From contig ONKA01000005.1 in the NCBI GenBank assembly GCA_900318265.1, forward strand, positions 94,957 to 158,956: a stretch of DNA of 64,000 bases. The letters run 5' to 3'. The notes below the pieces were generated by a model that made no database searches, was not told where the DNA came from, and worked only from the letters and a program-made list of their open reading frames with translations. Each line of letters opens with the position of its first letter. Position 1 is the stretch's first letter. Both the position numbers and the translations under genes were made by a program. This DNA is from an uncultured Bacteroidales bacterium. Its GTDB lineage: Bacteria > Bacteroidota > Bacteroidia > Bacteroidales > F082. This document shows positions 7,908-17,510 of this stretch, piece after piece.

Positions 7908-10805
7908 TTATTCAATAACCAGCTCATCACAGAAGATCCAAGCCTTCTGTCCGGCGCCGACATGGCCTTCGGGACAGACGCCAATGGTCTTGGCTGCCAT
8001 CTTCACGTAACGGGCATTCGTGCGCGGACGCACTTCCATCTCTTGGATAAAGGCACCGTCGGCATCGATCGGGATTTCGTTCTTCACCTTACCCACGCTG
8101 CGGAAACTCTTTCCGTCGTCGCTGACAAAATACTCTACCTCGGTAGGCATCCAAATCCAGGAGTAGATCTCCTGCAGGAAACTGCCAGCCAAGCGATTGA
8201 TTTTCTTACTCTGGCCCAAGTCGACAGTGGCGATCAGATCGACGCCGTAATAGCCCTGCCACGAGCCCGTGCGGAAGTTTTCGCCACCACGTTGATGGTC
8301 GATCAAAGCCTTGAGGCCACCAGCTTCATATTGTTCGTTATACTCGTTTTCCAGCTTCACCGAATGGCGTGCATCCACAAGGTAATACTTGGCATCGATA
8401 GGCAAACTCCAGCGACCGTCCTGCTCGGCAGCGGCACGCACTGTGGCATTGTCTTTCAGGCATAGAGGCTGTTCGAAAAGTTGCCCGTTTTCTCTCGGGT
8501 CGGTGCCATCCATAGTATAGTATATCTTCACACCTTCGACAGGGTGACTCATACTCACCATCAGGCTGTCGAAGAAAGTGTCGGAGTCGGCATTGATGGT
8601 CGGTACGACGACAATGCTTTCCTCGGGGATGCGCACCACGGGGCAGTTCTCGGGTTGCGTAGCCCAAGTGGAGTTGGGCTGGTCAGTCATGGTGAACTCC
8701 AAAGTACCTCCATTGTACACTTCCTCAAAGGTGATGTAGCTGCGTTCCAAGGGCTTGCCGTTCAGCTTCACGGATTGCACGTAGCAGTTCTTGTCGCTCA
8801 AACCCTTGGCAACAACTTCAAACTGCTTGCCGTTCTCGAAGGTGAGACGGGTGCGCTCAAAGCGAGGCAGTCCCAACACATAATAGCCCGAGGCAGGCGT
8901 GGCGGGATAGAAGCCCATGGCGGAAAACACACCCCATGCCGACATCTGGCCGCAGTCCTCGTTGCCGGCATAGCCGTCGCGGCGGTCGGTATAGAAGTCG
9001 TCCATCACCTGCTTCACATATTTCTGCGTCTTGGTCGGTTGGCCGACAAAGTTATACATATACACCGTGTTGTGGCTCGGCTCGTTGCCGTGGGCATATT
9101 GTCCGATAAGACCCGTGATATCAGGTTGCACACGGCCCGTCAGGTTTTCAGGCGCGTTGAAGAGCCCATCAAGTTTGGCAGCATAAGCCTCACGACCACC
9201 CATCAGGTCGATGTGACCATTGACGTCCTGGGGCACGAAGAAACCGTATTGGTAGGAATTAGCCTCCGTCAAGGTGAAGTTGACCTGTGCGGGATCGAAG
9301 GGACGCATCCAACCACCATTTCTACGGCCTTGGAAGAACTGGTTCTCAGGGTTGTAGATGTTTTTGTAAGCTTGAGCGCGAGCGTAGAATTCCTTGGCAA
9401 TGTCGGTCTTGCCCATAGCCTCGGCCATGCGGGCTACGCACCAGTCGTCGTAGGCATATTCGAGGGTCTTGGAAGTAGCCTCGCCTTCGACTTCAATCGG
9501 GATATAACCGTATTTCATGTAGGCGCCCATGCCACGGAAATCGTCTTTTGAGCTTGCCACCATGGCTTCCAATGCCTTTTCCGTGTCGAAGTCGCGGATG
9601 CCAGCAAAGTAGGCGTCGGCGATGACGGGGATGGCGTGGTTGCCAATCATGCAGTAGGTCTCGTTGGCGGCCAGTTCCCAGATGGGTAGCATGTGATGCG
9701 GGTTGGTCTCGTACTTATTAATAAAGGTGTTGATGAAATCGAGGGTGCGTTCGCGCTGCATCAGGCTGAAGAGCGGGTGTAGGCTGCGGAAGGTGTCCCA
9801 CAAAGAAAAGACCGTATAGACAGGTCTCTCCGACTTGTAAACCTTCAAGTCGTGGGCACGATAGCGGCCATCAGCATCACTGAATAGGTTGGGCGCAACC
9901 ATGCAGTGGTAAAGCGCCGTGTAGAAAACCGTCTTGTTTGATTCGTTGGCATCGGCAACCTCGTAACGCATCAATTCCTTGTTCCATTTGTCGTATGCTT
10001 TTTGCTTTAGAGCATCGAAATCGAAGTCGTTTTCGGCGAGTTCGGTTTTCAGGTTGTTCTTCGCGCCTTCCACGTCGACGGCGGAAAGAGCGAAACGCAT
10101 CACAAGAGGCTGTTCGGAGGCATCGAAACTCATGCTGACATTGTTTTCCTCATCAGTATCAAGGGCGAGAATGTCGCGTGAAAACTCCGCATAGAAATAA
10201 AGGTACTGGTCGTTGGCCCAATCGCGGGTGCGTCGGAATCCTTTGATGGCGTTGTATTCTGGTGCACCATCTAAATCCACGTATGACTCCAAAACATACT
10301 CGTCGTTGACACCTTGCACCATATTGAGAAACATCCGTTGCGTTTCCGTTGATGGGAAAGTACAGCGCATCATGCCTACACGGTCGCCAGTAGTCAGTTC
10401 CACTTTCACACCATTTTCCAACACTACGGAATAGTAGCCCGCGGAGGCATCTTCGTTCTCATGCTTGAAAGCAAACTCATTCTGATACTCGCCCACATAA
10501 GGCATAAACCTAAAGTCACCATAGTCGGAGCAGCCCGTGCCGCTGAGGTGGGTGGTGCTGAAGCCGAGGATGGTGTTGTCGGAGGTGTGGTAGCCCGAGC
10601 AGCCATCCCAGTCGTTCATTCGGGTATCGGGACTGAACTGCACCATGCCGAAAGGCACAGTGGCACCCGGGAAGGTGTGGCCGTGGCCGCCCGTCCCGAT
10701 GAAGGGATCGACATAATTGGCGGGATCAGTGACATAGTCGGCCTTGGGCTGCTGCGTGCAGGCCGCAAGGGCAATAAGCAATAAGGGTAGGAATAGTTTT
10801 TTCAT
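7908..10805 (-). CDS. GH92 alpha-mannosidase lipoprotein with chitobiase-like and F5/8-type domains
   Basis: The 965-residue protein has a lipoprotein signal peptide ending LIALAAC (Cys16). It starts with the GH92 N-terminal signature (YVDPFIGTGGHGHTFPGATVPFGM, about residues 31-54) and carries the catalytic-domain motif GNEDCGQMSAWGVFSAMGFYP. GH92 enzymes are Ca-dependent, inverting exo-alpha-mannosidases acting on N-glycans or yeast mannan. After the roughly 730-residue GH92 core come a chitobiase/hexosaminidase C-terminal-like segment (IYYTMDGTDP, about 770-830) and a discoidin/F5-8 type C-like domain, both probably carbohydrate-binding. It is probably anchored in the outer membrane. No SusC/SusD pair is adjacent, so it is a stand-alone gene. 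Confidence 0.92.
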   Translation of the reverse strand: MKKLFLPLLLIALAACTQQPKADYVTDPANYVDPFIGTGGHGHTFPGATVPFGMVQFSPDTRMNDWDGCSGYHTSDNTILGFSTTHLSGTGCSDYGDFRFMPYVGEYQNEFAFKHENEDASAGYYSVVLENGVKVELTTGDRVGMMRCTFPSTETQRMFLNMVQGVNDEYVLESYVDLDGAPEYNAIKGFRRTRDWANDQYLYFYAEFSRDILALDTDEENNVSMSFDASEQPLVMRFALSAVDVEGAKNNLKTELAENDFDFDALKQKAYDKWNKELMRYEVADANESNKTVFYTALYHCMVAPNLFSDADGRYRAHDLKVYKSERPVYTVFSLWDTFRSLHPLFSLMQRERTLDFINTFINKYETNPHHMLPIWELAANETYCMIGNHAIPVIADAYFAGIRDFDTEKALEAMVASSKDDFRGMGAYMKYGYIPIEVEGEATSKTLEYAYDDWCVARMAEAMGKTDIAKEFYARAQAYKNIYNPENQFFQGRRNGGWMRPFDPAQVNFTLTEANSYQYGFFVPQDVNGHIDLMGGREAYAAKLDGLFNAPENLTGRVQPDITGLIGQYAHGNEPSHNTVYMYNFVGQPTKTQKYVKQVMDDFYTDRRDGYAGNEDCGQMSAWGVFSAMGFYPATPASGYYVLGLPRFERTRLTFENGKQFEVVAKGLSDKNCYVQSVKLNGKPLERSYITFEEVYNGGTLEFTMTDQPNSTWATQPENCPVVRIPEESIVVVPTINADSDTFFDSLMVSMSHPVEGVKIYYTMDGTDPRENGQLFEQPLCLKDNATVRAAAEQDGRWSLPIDAKYYLVDARHSVKLENEYNEQYEAGGLKALIDHQRGGENFRTGSWQGYYGVDLIATVDLGQSKKINRLAGSFLQEIYSWIWMPTEVEYFVSDDGKSFRSVGKVKNEIPIDADGAFIQEMEVRPRTNARYVKMAAKTIGVCPEGHVGAGQKAWIFCDELVIE

Positions 10806-10905
10806 AGGATACGATATTTGAGGCTGTAAAATTAGGAATAATAACCATCTGTTTTCAAAAAACCGAAAAAAAAGACGGTTTTATGTCGGTTATTCCAAAA
10901 TTGTT

Positions 10906-10913
10906 TATATTTG
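10906..10913 (+). promoter_or_regulatory. -7 promoter element TATATTTG
   Basis: TATATTTG in the context TTGTTTATATTTGCAG lies 57 bases before the ATG at 10971. The same context recurs before the tandem paralogue (13083-13090). Confidence 0.8.
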
Positions 10914-10970
10914 CAGCCCAAATAGAAAAATTTCAATTGTAATAATTAACCTATTAAAAACACAAAAAAA

Positions 10971-12968
10971 ATGAGAAAAGTATTACTACTTTCATTGAGC
11001 CTTGCATTAGGCTTCAGTGCTTTTGCACAACAGCGCGTTGCCAAGAACGACATCAAGTCGGTTAAGGTAAGCGCCAAAAAGGTTGCCGTTGGCAATGAGA
11101 CCATCAACCCCTCGGTTGCCGACTTTGCCCCTCAAACCGCAAAGAGCGTTGTCGTCAACAGATACCAAGACGTTGAAGACGGCGAGACCATGTGGACCAA
11201 CTACGACCTCCAGTCCAACAGCTGGTGCTCGAATCGTATGTATCAACTGCCCAATGGTTCGGTTGCTGTGACTGCCACCTTCTCACACGAGCCCAACCAA
11301 ACGGCCAGTGACCGTGGTACGGGTTACAACTTCTACGATGCTGAAGAAGCCGTTTGGCAGGACATGCCTGATGCCCGCGTCGAAAGCATGAGAACGGGCT
11401 GGCCCACCATCGCCCAGTGGAAAGAAAACGGTGAAATCCTCATCTCCCACGCCCCCATGCGCTGCTGGACCAGAGAAGTGGCCGGCCAAGGCGAATGGGT
11501 GTACAGAGGTGAACTCCCCATCTCTCCCGAAGGCTTCCCTTATGATGACGACGCTTCGTGGCCGAGAGTTGCCACTTCAGGTGACAACCACAACATCATC
11601 CACGTGATTGCCGACATCCAACACCAAGGCGACGCCGTCGAGCATTACCAAGTGTATCTCCGTTCGGAAGACGCCGAAAACTGGACCATCAGCTACTCTC
11701 CTCTTGCCCAAGACGGTGAAGAAATGAACTATTCAGCTGACGCTTACAACATCACTGCCAACGGCCACAACGTTGCCATGGTTTACGGTGATGACCTCCA
11801 AGCTGATATCATTATGTACAAATCCACCGACGATGGTCTGAACTGGACTAGATACGTGGTTTGGGACAACCCCTATTCCGGTTATGACTGGGCCACTGAT
11901 CCCCAATCCATCATGACCGACACCGTGTTTGGCCCCGCCAACCTCGCCATTGCTATTGACAACAGAGGTACTGCTCACGTGGCTCTGACCACCTATGAGT
12001 ACATCCACGATGAACTCGGCGACAACTACACCACCTGGAGTGGCCGTGCTGTCGACGGTATTTACCACTGGAAAGACACCGATGGCCCCATCGCTGACAC
12101 CGAGCACCCTGAGTACATCGGTACTTCTTTGGAAGAGCACTTCGCCCATCCCAATCCGCACCACGCTATGAGACTGTGGTGGCCTATCGTCAACGAACCT
12201 GGTTACGTGCACATGGTAGCCGATTCCACCAAGTGGATTGGCTTTGTTCCGCTGTACGATGGTGTTGAATGGAGCAATGATAAGTTCTATCGCGAAAAAG
12301 ACTATTTCTACAAGTTCCGTAGCGGCCAATCTGGCATGCCTGCCTTCTCCATCGACCCGATGGGCAACATCGCTTGCGCCTACTCTTCTCCTTGCACCAA
12401 GCGTCTCGACGACAACGGTGCCTACTACTACAGAAGCATCTATGTCAGCTACTACAACGTTGACGAGGGCTACTGGCACCAAGTGGTGGACGAAATCACC
12501 GATGAAGAAGTCTACTTCGGATTCCTCTATTCAGAGAACATCTTCACGATGGGCGTAGACAACACCTACGTTCCTGGTGAATTCTGGTTCGGCTTCCAGA
12601 GCGACGACCAAGTCGGTTTGTACTGGGGTTCCAATGCCACTCAACAACAGGCCAGCGAAAACACCATCCACGTCATCAAAATCACGCCCGACCCCGAAAT
12701 GGTGAGCGTGCCTGAGAACTACGAAGCCCAGGATGTGGTTTACGGTATCTATCCCAACCCTGCCACTGACTACGTGGTCGTGAAGTCGTCACAGGATGTC
12801 GAGGCTAACATCAGCATCATCAACCTCATGGGCCAGACCGTGAAGCAGTTCAACAAGAGCCTGAAGATGGGTGAAAACGCCATCGGCATCGACCTGAAGA
12901 GCGGCATCTACTTCTGCACCATCAGCGCCAATGGCTTTAGCAAGACCATCAAGTTCGTGGTGAAGTAA
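10971..12968 (+). CDS. Secreted Asp-box (sialidase-like) propeller protein with T9SS sorting domain
   Basis: The 665-residue protein has a signal peptide (cleavage after about AFAQ, residue 20). The middle is rich in aromatic/Asp strands and contains Asp-box-like hairpins (SEDAENWTI, STDDGLNWTRYVVWDNP), the motif of sialidase-type beta-propellers. The catalytic arginine triad of sialidases could not be confirmed, so enzyme activity is open. The C-terminal 75 residues are a T9SS type A domain (GIYPNPATDYV ... SGIYFCTISANG). It is a tandem paralogue of the next gene, with matching order of motifs and a matching promoter. Confidence 0.8.
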   Translation: MRKVLLLSLSLALGFSAFAQQRVAKNDIKSVKVSAKKVAVGNETINPSVADFAPQTAKSVVVNRYQDVEDGETMWTNYDLQSNSWCSNRMYQLPNGSVAVTATFSHEPNQTASDRGTGYNFYDAEEAVWQDMPDARVESMRTGWPTIAQWKENGEILISHAPMRCWTREVAGQGEWVYRGELPISPEGFPYDDDASWPRVATSGDNHNIIHVIADIQHQGDAVEHYQVYLRSEDAENWTISYSPLAQDGEEMNYSADAYNITANGHNVAMVYGDDLQADIIMYKSTDDGLNWTRYVVWDNPYSGYDWATDPQSIMTDTVFGPANLAIAIDNRGTAHVALTTYEYIHDELGDNYTTWSGRAVDGIYHWKDTDGPIADTEHPEYIGTSLEEHFAHPNPHHAMRLWWPIVNEPGYVHMVADSTKWIGFVPLYDGVEWSNDKFYREKDYFYKFRSGQSGMPAFSIDPMGNIACAYSSPCTKRLDDNGAYYYRSIYVSYYNVDEGYWHQVVDEITDEEVYFGFLYSENIFTMGVDNTYVPGEFWFGFQSDDQVGLYWGSNATQQQASENTIHVIKITPDPEMVSVPENYEAQDVVYGIYPNPATDYVVVKSSQDVEANISIINLMGQTVKQFNKSLKMGENAIGIDLKSGIYFCTISANGFSKTIKFVVK

Positions 12969-12996
12969 GCTAACGCACTTATTGAAAACAAAGGAA

Positions 12997-13023
12997 AAGA
13001 GGAGGCTTCGGTCTCCTCTTTTT
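12997..13023 (+). terminator. Rho-independent terminator
   Basis: The stem AAGAGGAG / CTCCTCTT with loop GCTTCGGT runs into TTTTT, 28 bases after the stop at 12968. Confidence 0.85.
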
Positions 13024-13082
13024 CGCAACCAAATAATTCAAAAAAAAAAAACGCATTTCATTCCTCATTTAAATTAATTGTT

Positions 13083-13090
13083 TATATTTG
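13083..13090 (+). promoter_or_regulatory. -7 promoter element TATATTTG
   Basis: TATATTTG in TTGTTTATATTTGCAG is near-identical to the element before the upstream paralogue, so the promoter was duplicated with the gene. The ATG is at 13140. Confidence 0.8.
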
Positions 13091-13139
13091 CAGTCCAAAT
13101 ACGCAACTAATCTAAATTACAAACTTAAATCACAACATC

Positions 13140-15143
13140 ATGAAGAAAATTTTATTCGTGACACTCGCACTGGCCATCGGTATGACTGGCTTTGCGCAAA
13201 AGAATTTACGTGTGAAGGCTTCTGACATGGCTAAGGTTCAATCAGCCACCGCCGCCAAGAAAGCTTTCAAGGGTAACGAGCAAATGACCATGATGGAGTT
13301 TACTCCCACTCAGGCCGCTGCCACCAACCCGAACAGAGACACCGAATTCCCGGTGGACGTGCAATGCTTCTACACCATTTATGACCTGCAGAGCAATGGC
13401 TTTGTGGCCAATCGTATGTATCGTTATGACGACGGTTCCGTCGGCCTGGTTGCCACCTATTCCCAACAAACCGGTTATGGTGACCGTGGTACGGGTTACG
13501 ACTACTTCAACGGTGACGAATTTGTCTACGACATCGAAAACAACCCGATGCCTGGCCGTATCGAAATCGAGAAAACCGGCTGGCCCTGCTACGCCCCTTA
13601 CGGCGATGGTGAAATCATCATTGCCCACACTGGCACGCAGTTGACCTACTACACTCGCGAAAAGAAAGGCGAAGCCACTTGGCAAGGCCCCAACTACATC
13701 CCGAACCCCACTTGGCTCGGTGCCCCCTCATGCGACATGACTTGGCCCAAGATTGCCACCTCTGGTCCCAACCACAACATCATCCACGTTCTGGGTGCTG
13801 ACCAAAACGCTGACGACCCGTATTATTCCTACCTGTTCTACAGCAGATCCACTGATGGTGAGACCTGGGAAACCACTTGGGTTCCTACACTTGAAGACTG
13901 GGAGCACAACGTCTACGGTTCCGACTACTATGCTTTTGCCACCAATGGCGACTATGTTGCCATCCTTTTGATGGACATGTCAGGCCACGGCCTCGTGATC
14001 AAGTCAGCCGACAACGGTGAGACTTGGGAACGCATCAAGTTCTGGGACAACCCGCACGCTGGTGACTGGGAGACCGACCCGAACACTGTCTTCGGTGAAG
14101 AAGATGCTATTTACTGCCCTGAGACCGGTGCCATCTGCATCGACAACAACGGCATGGTTCACTGCGCCTTCTCCTCCAAGTGCTTCTATCACTCTGAACT
14201 CGGCACGAGCTACAACGTCTACGGTGGTGGTACCATGGACGGTATCTTCTACTGGAACGAAAGCATGGGCACCATGGTGGCTCCTGAATGGACCTGCCCC
14301 GATGACGGCACCGTCATTCCTTCCAACCCCGGCAACTGCTTCCGTTTCTGGTGGCCTACCGATGCCAGCGGTGAATATGTCGTGCGTAACTTCGAAACCA
14401 ACAACGTCATCGGTTTCGTCGACGTTGAAGGCTTCAGCGATTGGTCGAACGATAGCTTCCACGATGAGGACTATAGCGACTACTTCAGAAGCCCCTCGGC
14501 TCTGCCTGCCATCTGCATCGACGAGAACGGCGTGATTGCCGTGGGTTATTCCTGCCCCGACATGACCCGTCTGGCCGAAACTAATGAATACATGAGAAGC
14601 ATCAAGGTGTCCTTCATCGAAGCTCCTTATCGTATGGCCGACCACTATGGCGAGTACACCGAACAACTGGGTGACATCTACTACAACATGTTCAAGCTCC
14701 AGGAAGCCGATGACTTCTTGCACAGCTATGACGAGGCCGTCGCCCTCTGCTCACCCCAAAACACCACTGACATGGAATTCTGGTTCTGCTACCAAGCTGA
14801 CGATACCCCAGGCTTCAACGTGGGTAACACCGCCAGCCAAAACCAGCCCACCGACAACTACATCTGGGGCACGAAGGTTATTCCCGACATCGACGGTTTG
14901 AGCATCGAGGAACCCTCAGTTGCCTCGAACACCAAGATGGAAATCTATCCTAACCCTGCTGTCAACCAACTGAACGTGAGACTGGAGAACAATTCTGAGA
15001 TCTCCATCTACAACATCATGGGTCAGAATGTGATCAACATGCAAGGCGTGAAGGGTGTCAACACGATCAACGTCAACGACCTCACCAGCGGTGTGTATTT
15101 CATCTCCGCCGGCACCGTGACCCAAAAGTTCATCGTGAAGTAA
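13140..15143 (+). CDS. Secreted Asp-box (sialidase-like) propeller protein with T9SS sorting domain, paralogue 2
   Basis: The 667-residue protein begins with a signal peptide ending GFAQ (about residue 20). Asp-box motifs are clearer here than in paralogue 1: SADNGETWERIKFWDNP is a textbook S-x-D-x-G-x-T-W box and STDGETWETTW is another. A T9SS type A domain ends the protein (EIYPNPAVNQLNV ... SGVYFISAGTV). Both paralogues share DRGTGYD/NY, the segment (TSG)xNHNIIHV and the WDNP(H/Y)xG motif. The function is presumably glycan or protein binding at the cell surface, possibly sialidase. Unusually regular codon use suggests high expression. Confidence 0.8.
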   Translation: MKKILFVTLALAIGMTGFAQKNLRVKASDMAKVQSATAAKKAFKGNEQMTMMEFTPTQAAATNPNRDTEFPVDVQCFYTIYDLQSNGFVANRMYRYDDGSVGLVATYSQQTGYGDRGTGYDYFNGDEFVYDIENNPMPGRIEIEKTGWPCYAPYGDGEIIIAHTGTQLTYYTREKKGEATWQGPNYIPNPTWLGAPSCDMTWPKIATSGPNHNIIHVLGADQNADDPYYSYLFYSRSTDGETWETTWVPTLEDWEHNVYGSDYYAFATNGDYVAILLMDMSGHGLVIKSADNGETWERIKFWDNPHAGDWETDPNTVFGEEDAIYCPETGAICIDNNGMVHCAFSSKCFYHSELGTSYNVYGGGTMDGIFYWNESMGTMVAPEWTCPDDGTVIPSNPGNCFRFWWPTDASGEYVVRNFETNNVIGFVDVEGFSDWSNDSFHDEDYSDYFRSPSALPAICIDENGVIAVGYSCPDMTRLAETNEYMRSIKVSFIEAPYRMADHYGEYTEQLGDIYYNMFKLQEADDFLHSYDEAVALCSPQNTTDMEFWFCYQADDTPGFNVGNTASQNQPTDNYIWGTKVIPDIDGLSIEEPSVASNTKMEIYPNPAVNQLNVRLENNSEISIYNIMGQNVINMQGVKGVNTINVNDLTSGVYFISAGTVTQKFIVK

Positions 15144-15162
15144 GATTCCCAGACTTTAAGTC

Positions 15163-15196
15163 AAAAAAAAGGAGGTTTTTTAAACCTCCTTTTTTT
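15163..15196. terminator. Bidirectional terminator
   Basis: GGAGGTTT / AAACCTCC is flanked by A8 on the left and T7 on the right, between the + strand gene ending at 15143 and the - strand pdxA ending at 15195. It can serve both. Confidence 0.88.
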
Positions 15197-16190
15197 ATTG
15201 TTCCCTGCGGTGACCAATCACATCTGCAGCCAAGAAAATGGCCTTTCGGTAAGAGTCGGGCAACGCCTTGTTTTGGTTGGCAATGTCGTAGGCGGGCCCG
15301 TGCAAGGGTGAAGCACATACCACAGGCAACCCAGCCCAGTAATAGGCATAGCCTTCATACGCCAAAAATTTCATGGGAAACACGCCCTGCTCATAGTGCA
15401 AGGCCATCACTGCATCATACTTCTTCCACCAGCCTGCCGCAAACAACTGCGAAGCCGAGAAAGGTCCGAAGGCGAAGAGGCCTTTTTCCTGTGCTTCCTC
15501 TACGGCCTTCACCACCCTTTCGTCGTCGCCCGTAGGAATTGACCCCGAATGCGGATTCAGACCCATCACGGCAATCTTCGGCGAGCTGATGCCGAAGTCA
15601 GTCTTCAAGGCTTGAGCCAGCGTGGTGAGTTTTGAAACAAGGAAATGGCTGTCGATCTGATCGATGGCAGTACGCAAAGGCACGTCGCTCGTAGCCAAAG
15701 CGACGCGCATCTGTCCGCTCACCAACACCTGCAGAGGCTCAGCTTCCTTGTGGAACGAGAGCAGAAAATCACGATTGATCTTCGCCACTCTGGGATTGTC
15801 GGGAGCCAATACCAAGGCATCAAGGTAACCGTTTTGCAGGTCATCTGCGGCCCGCTTCATCGAAAGCACCGACATCTCAGCTGAAACATCAGAAGGCACA
15901 CCTGGTTCAATCTTCAACTCGTTTTCCACGATGTTGATGATATTGAATTTCTTCTCCCATGCCTGACGCGCATCGCGAGTCAGCGAATAGTTGGGGCTCT
16001 CCATGCCAAAGTTCTTCTTGTAGTAGGAAAAGGCCTTCGATTGTCCATACAAGACGGGGGTGAGTGTTTCGAACATACGGGCATCGGAAAAGGTCTTCAG
16101 CATGACCTCGTAACTGATGCCATTGAAGTCACCCTGGCTAAGGCCGATACGGGGAAGTGTAAGGGGGTAGGGATTGTCTTGCATAGGCAT
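15195..16190 (-). CDS. pdxA: 4-hydroxythreonine-4-phosphate dehydrogenase
   Basis: The 331-residue protein matches PdxA, which oxidises 4-phosphohydroxy-L-threonine with NAD in pyridoxal 5'-phosphate synthesis. It has the N-terminal GLSQGDFNGISYEVMLKTF segment, the metal-ligand motif GLNPHSG and the C-terminal SPLHGPAYDIA with the third histidine ligand. The DFNGISYE form, rather than the proteobacterial GDPAGIGPE, is the Bacteroidetes variant. Starts at 16190 and 16184 are both possible (MPMQDN). A -7 box lies at 16232-16239. The last codons overlap the terminator. Confidence 0.9.
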   Translation of the reverse strand: MPMQDNPYPLTLPRIGLSQGDFNGISYEVMLKTFSDARMFETLTPVLYGQSKAFSYYKKNFGMESPNYSLTRDARQAWEKKFNIINIVENELKIEPGVPSDVSAEMSVLSMKRAADDLQNGYLDALVLAPDNPRVAKINRDFLLSFHKEAEPLQVLVSGQMRVALATSDVPLRTAIDQIDSHFLVSKLTTLAQALKTDFGISSPKIAVMGLNPHSGSIPTGDDERVVKAVEEAQEKGLFAFGPFSASQLFAAGWWKKYDAVMALHYEQGVFPMKFLAYEGYAYYWAGLPVVCASPLHGPAYDIANQNKALPDSYRKAIFLAADVIGHRREQ

Positions 16191-16231
16191 TGTTTTTTTA
16201 CTTGGCTGAATCTCAACGGGAAATCAGCCTT

Positions 16232-16239
16232 CAAAATTA
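16232..16239 (-). promoter_or_regulatory. -7 promoter element for pdxA
   Basis: TAATTTTG on the minus strand lies 41 bases before the pdxA ATG. Confidence 0.7.
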
Positions 16240-16280
16240 GACAATAAAAACAACAATCCAAAATAAAAGCCCTTTTTTTA

Positions 16281-17507
16281 TTAAAAAAGTGCCTTTTTAA
16301 AGCCTTTTATGATGCTTTCCGTTGCCCCCACCTGAGCTTTGAGATAGTTTCGGCAAGTTTCTGAAGCCTTGGCATAAAACGCCTCATCGTCGATCAAACG
16401 CATTAAGACCTTTGCCAATTCAGCCTCATCACCGACAGAAAAAGCCCCTTCGAGGGCCACCAAATCGACTGCCTCCTTGAAGCTCTTGTATTTGGGGCCA
16501 AACACCACAGGGCAGCCGAAGGTGACCGGCTCCTGGATGTTGTGAATGTTCACCCCAAAGCCGCCACCGATGTAGACAAAACGTGCATACTGGTAAAGCT
16601 GCGACAAGATACCAATCGTGTTGACGATTAATACCTTGCTCTGCTTTTGGGGATCAAGTTGGGTATACAACTGGCTGTCGGGAAACAGGGCTTGGACTTG
16701 AGCCACATGCGAGGCGGAGATGTCGTGCGGGGCGACGATAAAGCAATAGTCGTCGGGGCATTGCGAAAACACCCTCTCCAGCAGCTTTTCGTCAGGTGGC
16801 CAGGTGCTGCCTGCGATGATGCATCGGCGACCGCCAATAAACCGCTCCACCTCGGGAAAAGGCTTGGCCTGCTGGGCTATAGCAGCCACACGGTCGAAAC
16901 GCGTGTCACCGCATACGGTGACATTCGTCATGCCATGGGTTTGAAGCAACTGAGCAGTGGCGTCATCCTGCACGAAGAAATGTCGCACCGATTTCAACTG
17001 CTCACGGAACCAAACCCCATACCATCGGAAGAAATAGGAATCAGGTTTGAGGATAAGCGAGATATAGAACAAAGGTATGCCGGCATCTTTCAAAGCGCGC
17101 ATATAATTGAACCAAAACTCATACTTGATGAAGAAAGCCGCCACAAAATGGTGGCGTTTCACCCATTGTGCGGCATGACTAGGCGTATCGGAAGGAAGAT
17201 AAAGCACCTCGTCGGCCAAAGGGTAGTCCTTGCGCACCTCGTAGCCCGAAGGCGAAAAAAATGAAAGCAAAATCTTGTATTGTGGAAACTCCTGCTTCAG
17301 TGCCTCGATAACAGGTCGGCCTTGCTCGAACTCGCCCAAAGAGGCGGCATGAAACCAAATCCAAGCATCGCTTGGCTGAGTCTGCGGCTCAGCCAAGCGA
17401 TGCTTACGTCCTTTTACCCACTGCATGGCCTTGACGTTGCCAAACAACGCCGCAATCCTCACGCCGAAGGAATAGAACAGGATGCCTATGGTATATAAAA
17501 CGGTCAC
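16281..17507 (-). CDS. waaA: 3-deoxy-D-manno-octulosonic acid (Kdo) transferase
   Basis: This 408-residue GT30 enzyme transfers Kdo from CMP-Kdo to lipid A precursor at the inner membrane. The N-terminal hydrophobic anchor (about 1-25) is followed by the invariant motif FHAASLGEFEQGRP, with catalytic base E59. The donor-binding YIGGGFGVNIHNIQEP and the KYKSFKEA segment are present. Residues 35-49 are encoded by a perfect 18-bp inverted repeat (17363-17405) placed just before the catalytic motif. The upstream gene ends only 3 bases away, so the two are co-transcribed. Confidence 0.93.
   Translation of the reverse strand: MTVLYTIGILFYSFGVRIAALFGNVKAMQWVKGRKHRLAEPQTQPSDAWIWFHAASLGEFEQGRPVIEALKQEFPQYKILLSFFSPSGYEVRKDYPLADEVLYLPSDTPSHAAQWVKRHHFVAAFFIKYEFWFNYMRALKDAGIPLFYISLILKPDSYFFRWYGVWFREQLKSVRHFFVQDDATAQLLQTHGMTNVTVCGDTRFDRVAAIAQQAKPFPEVERFIGGRRCIIAGSTWPPDEKLLERVFSQCPDDYCFIVAPHDISASHVAQVQALFPDSQLYTQLDPQKQSKVLIVNTIGILSQLYQYARFVYIGGGFGVNIHNIQEPVTFGCPVVFGPKYKSFKEAVDLVALEGAFSVGDEAELAKVLMRLIDDEAFYAKASETCRNYLKAQVGATESIIKGFKKALF
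17363..17405. repeat. Palindromic element inside waaA
   Basis: AAGCATCGCTTGGCTGAG (17363-17380) and its exact reverse complement (17388-17405) flank a 7-base loop. The element lies in frame within waaA and encodes the variable linker at residues 35-49. It shares the GCTTGGCT core with the hairpin at 18367-18400. Confidence 0.85.
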
Positions 17508-17510
17508 CTA

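Noticed and set aside
8481-9551. A 356-residue open frame on the + strand opposite GH92
   Set aside because: It is antisense to a clear GH92 coding sequence and shows no family motifs or ribosome-binding context. It arises from codon bias of the real gene.
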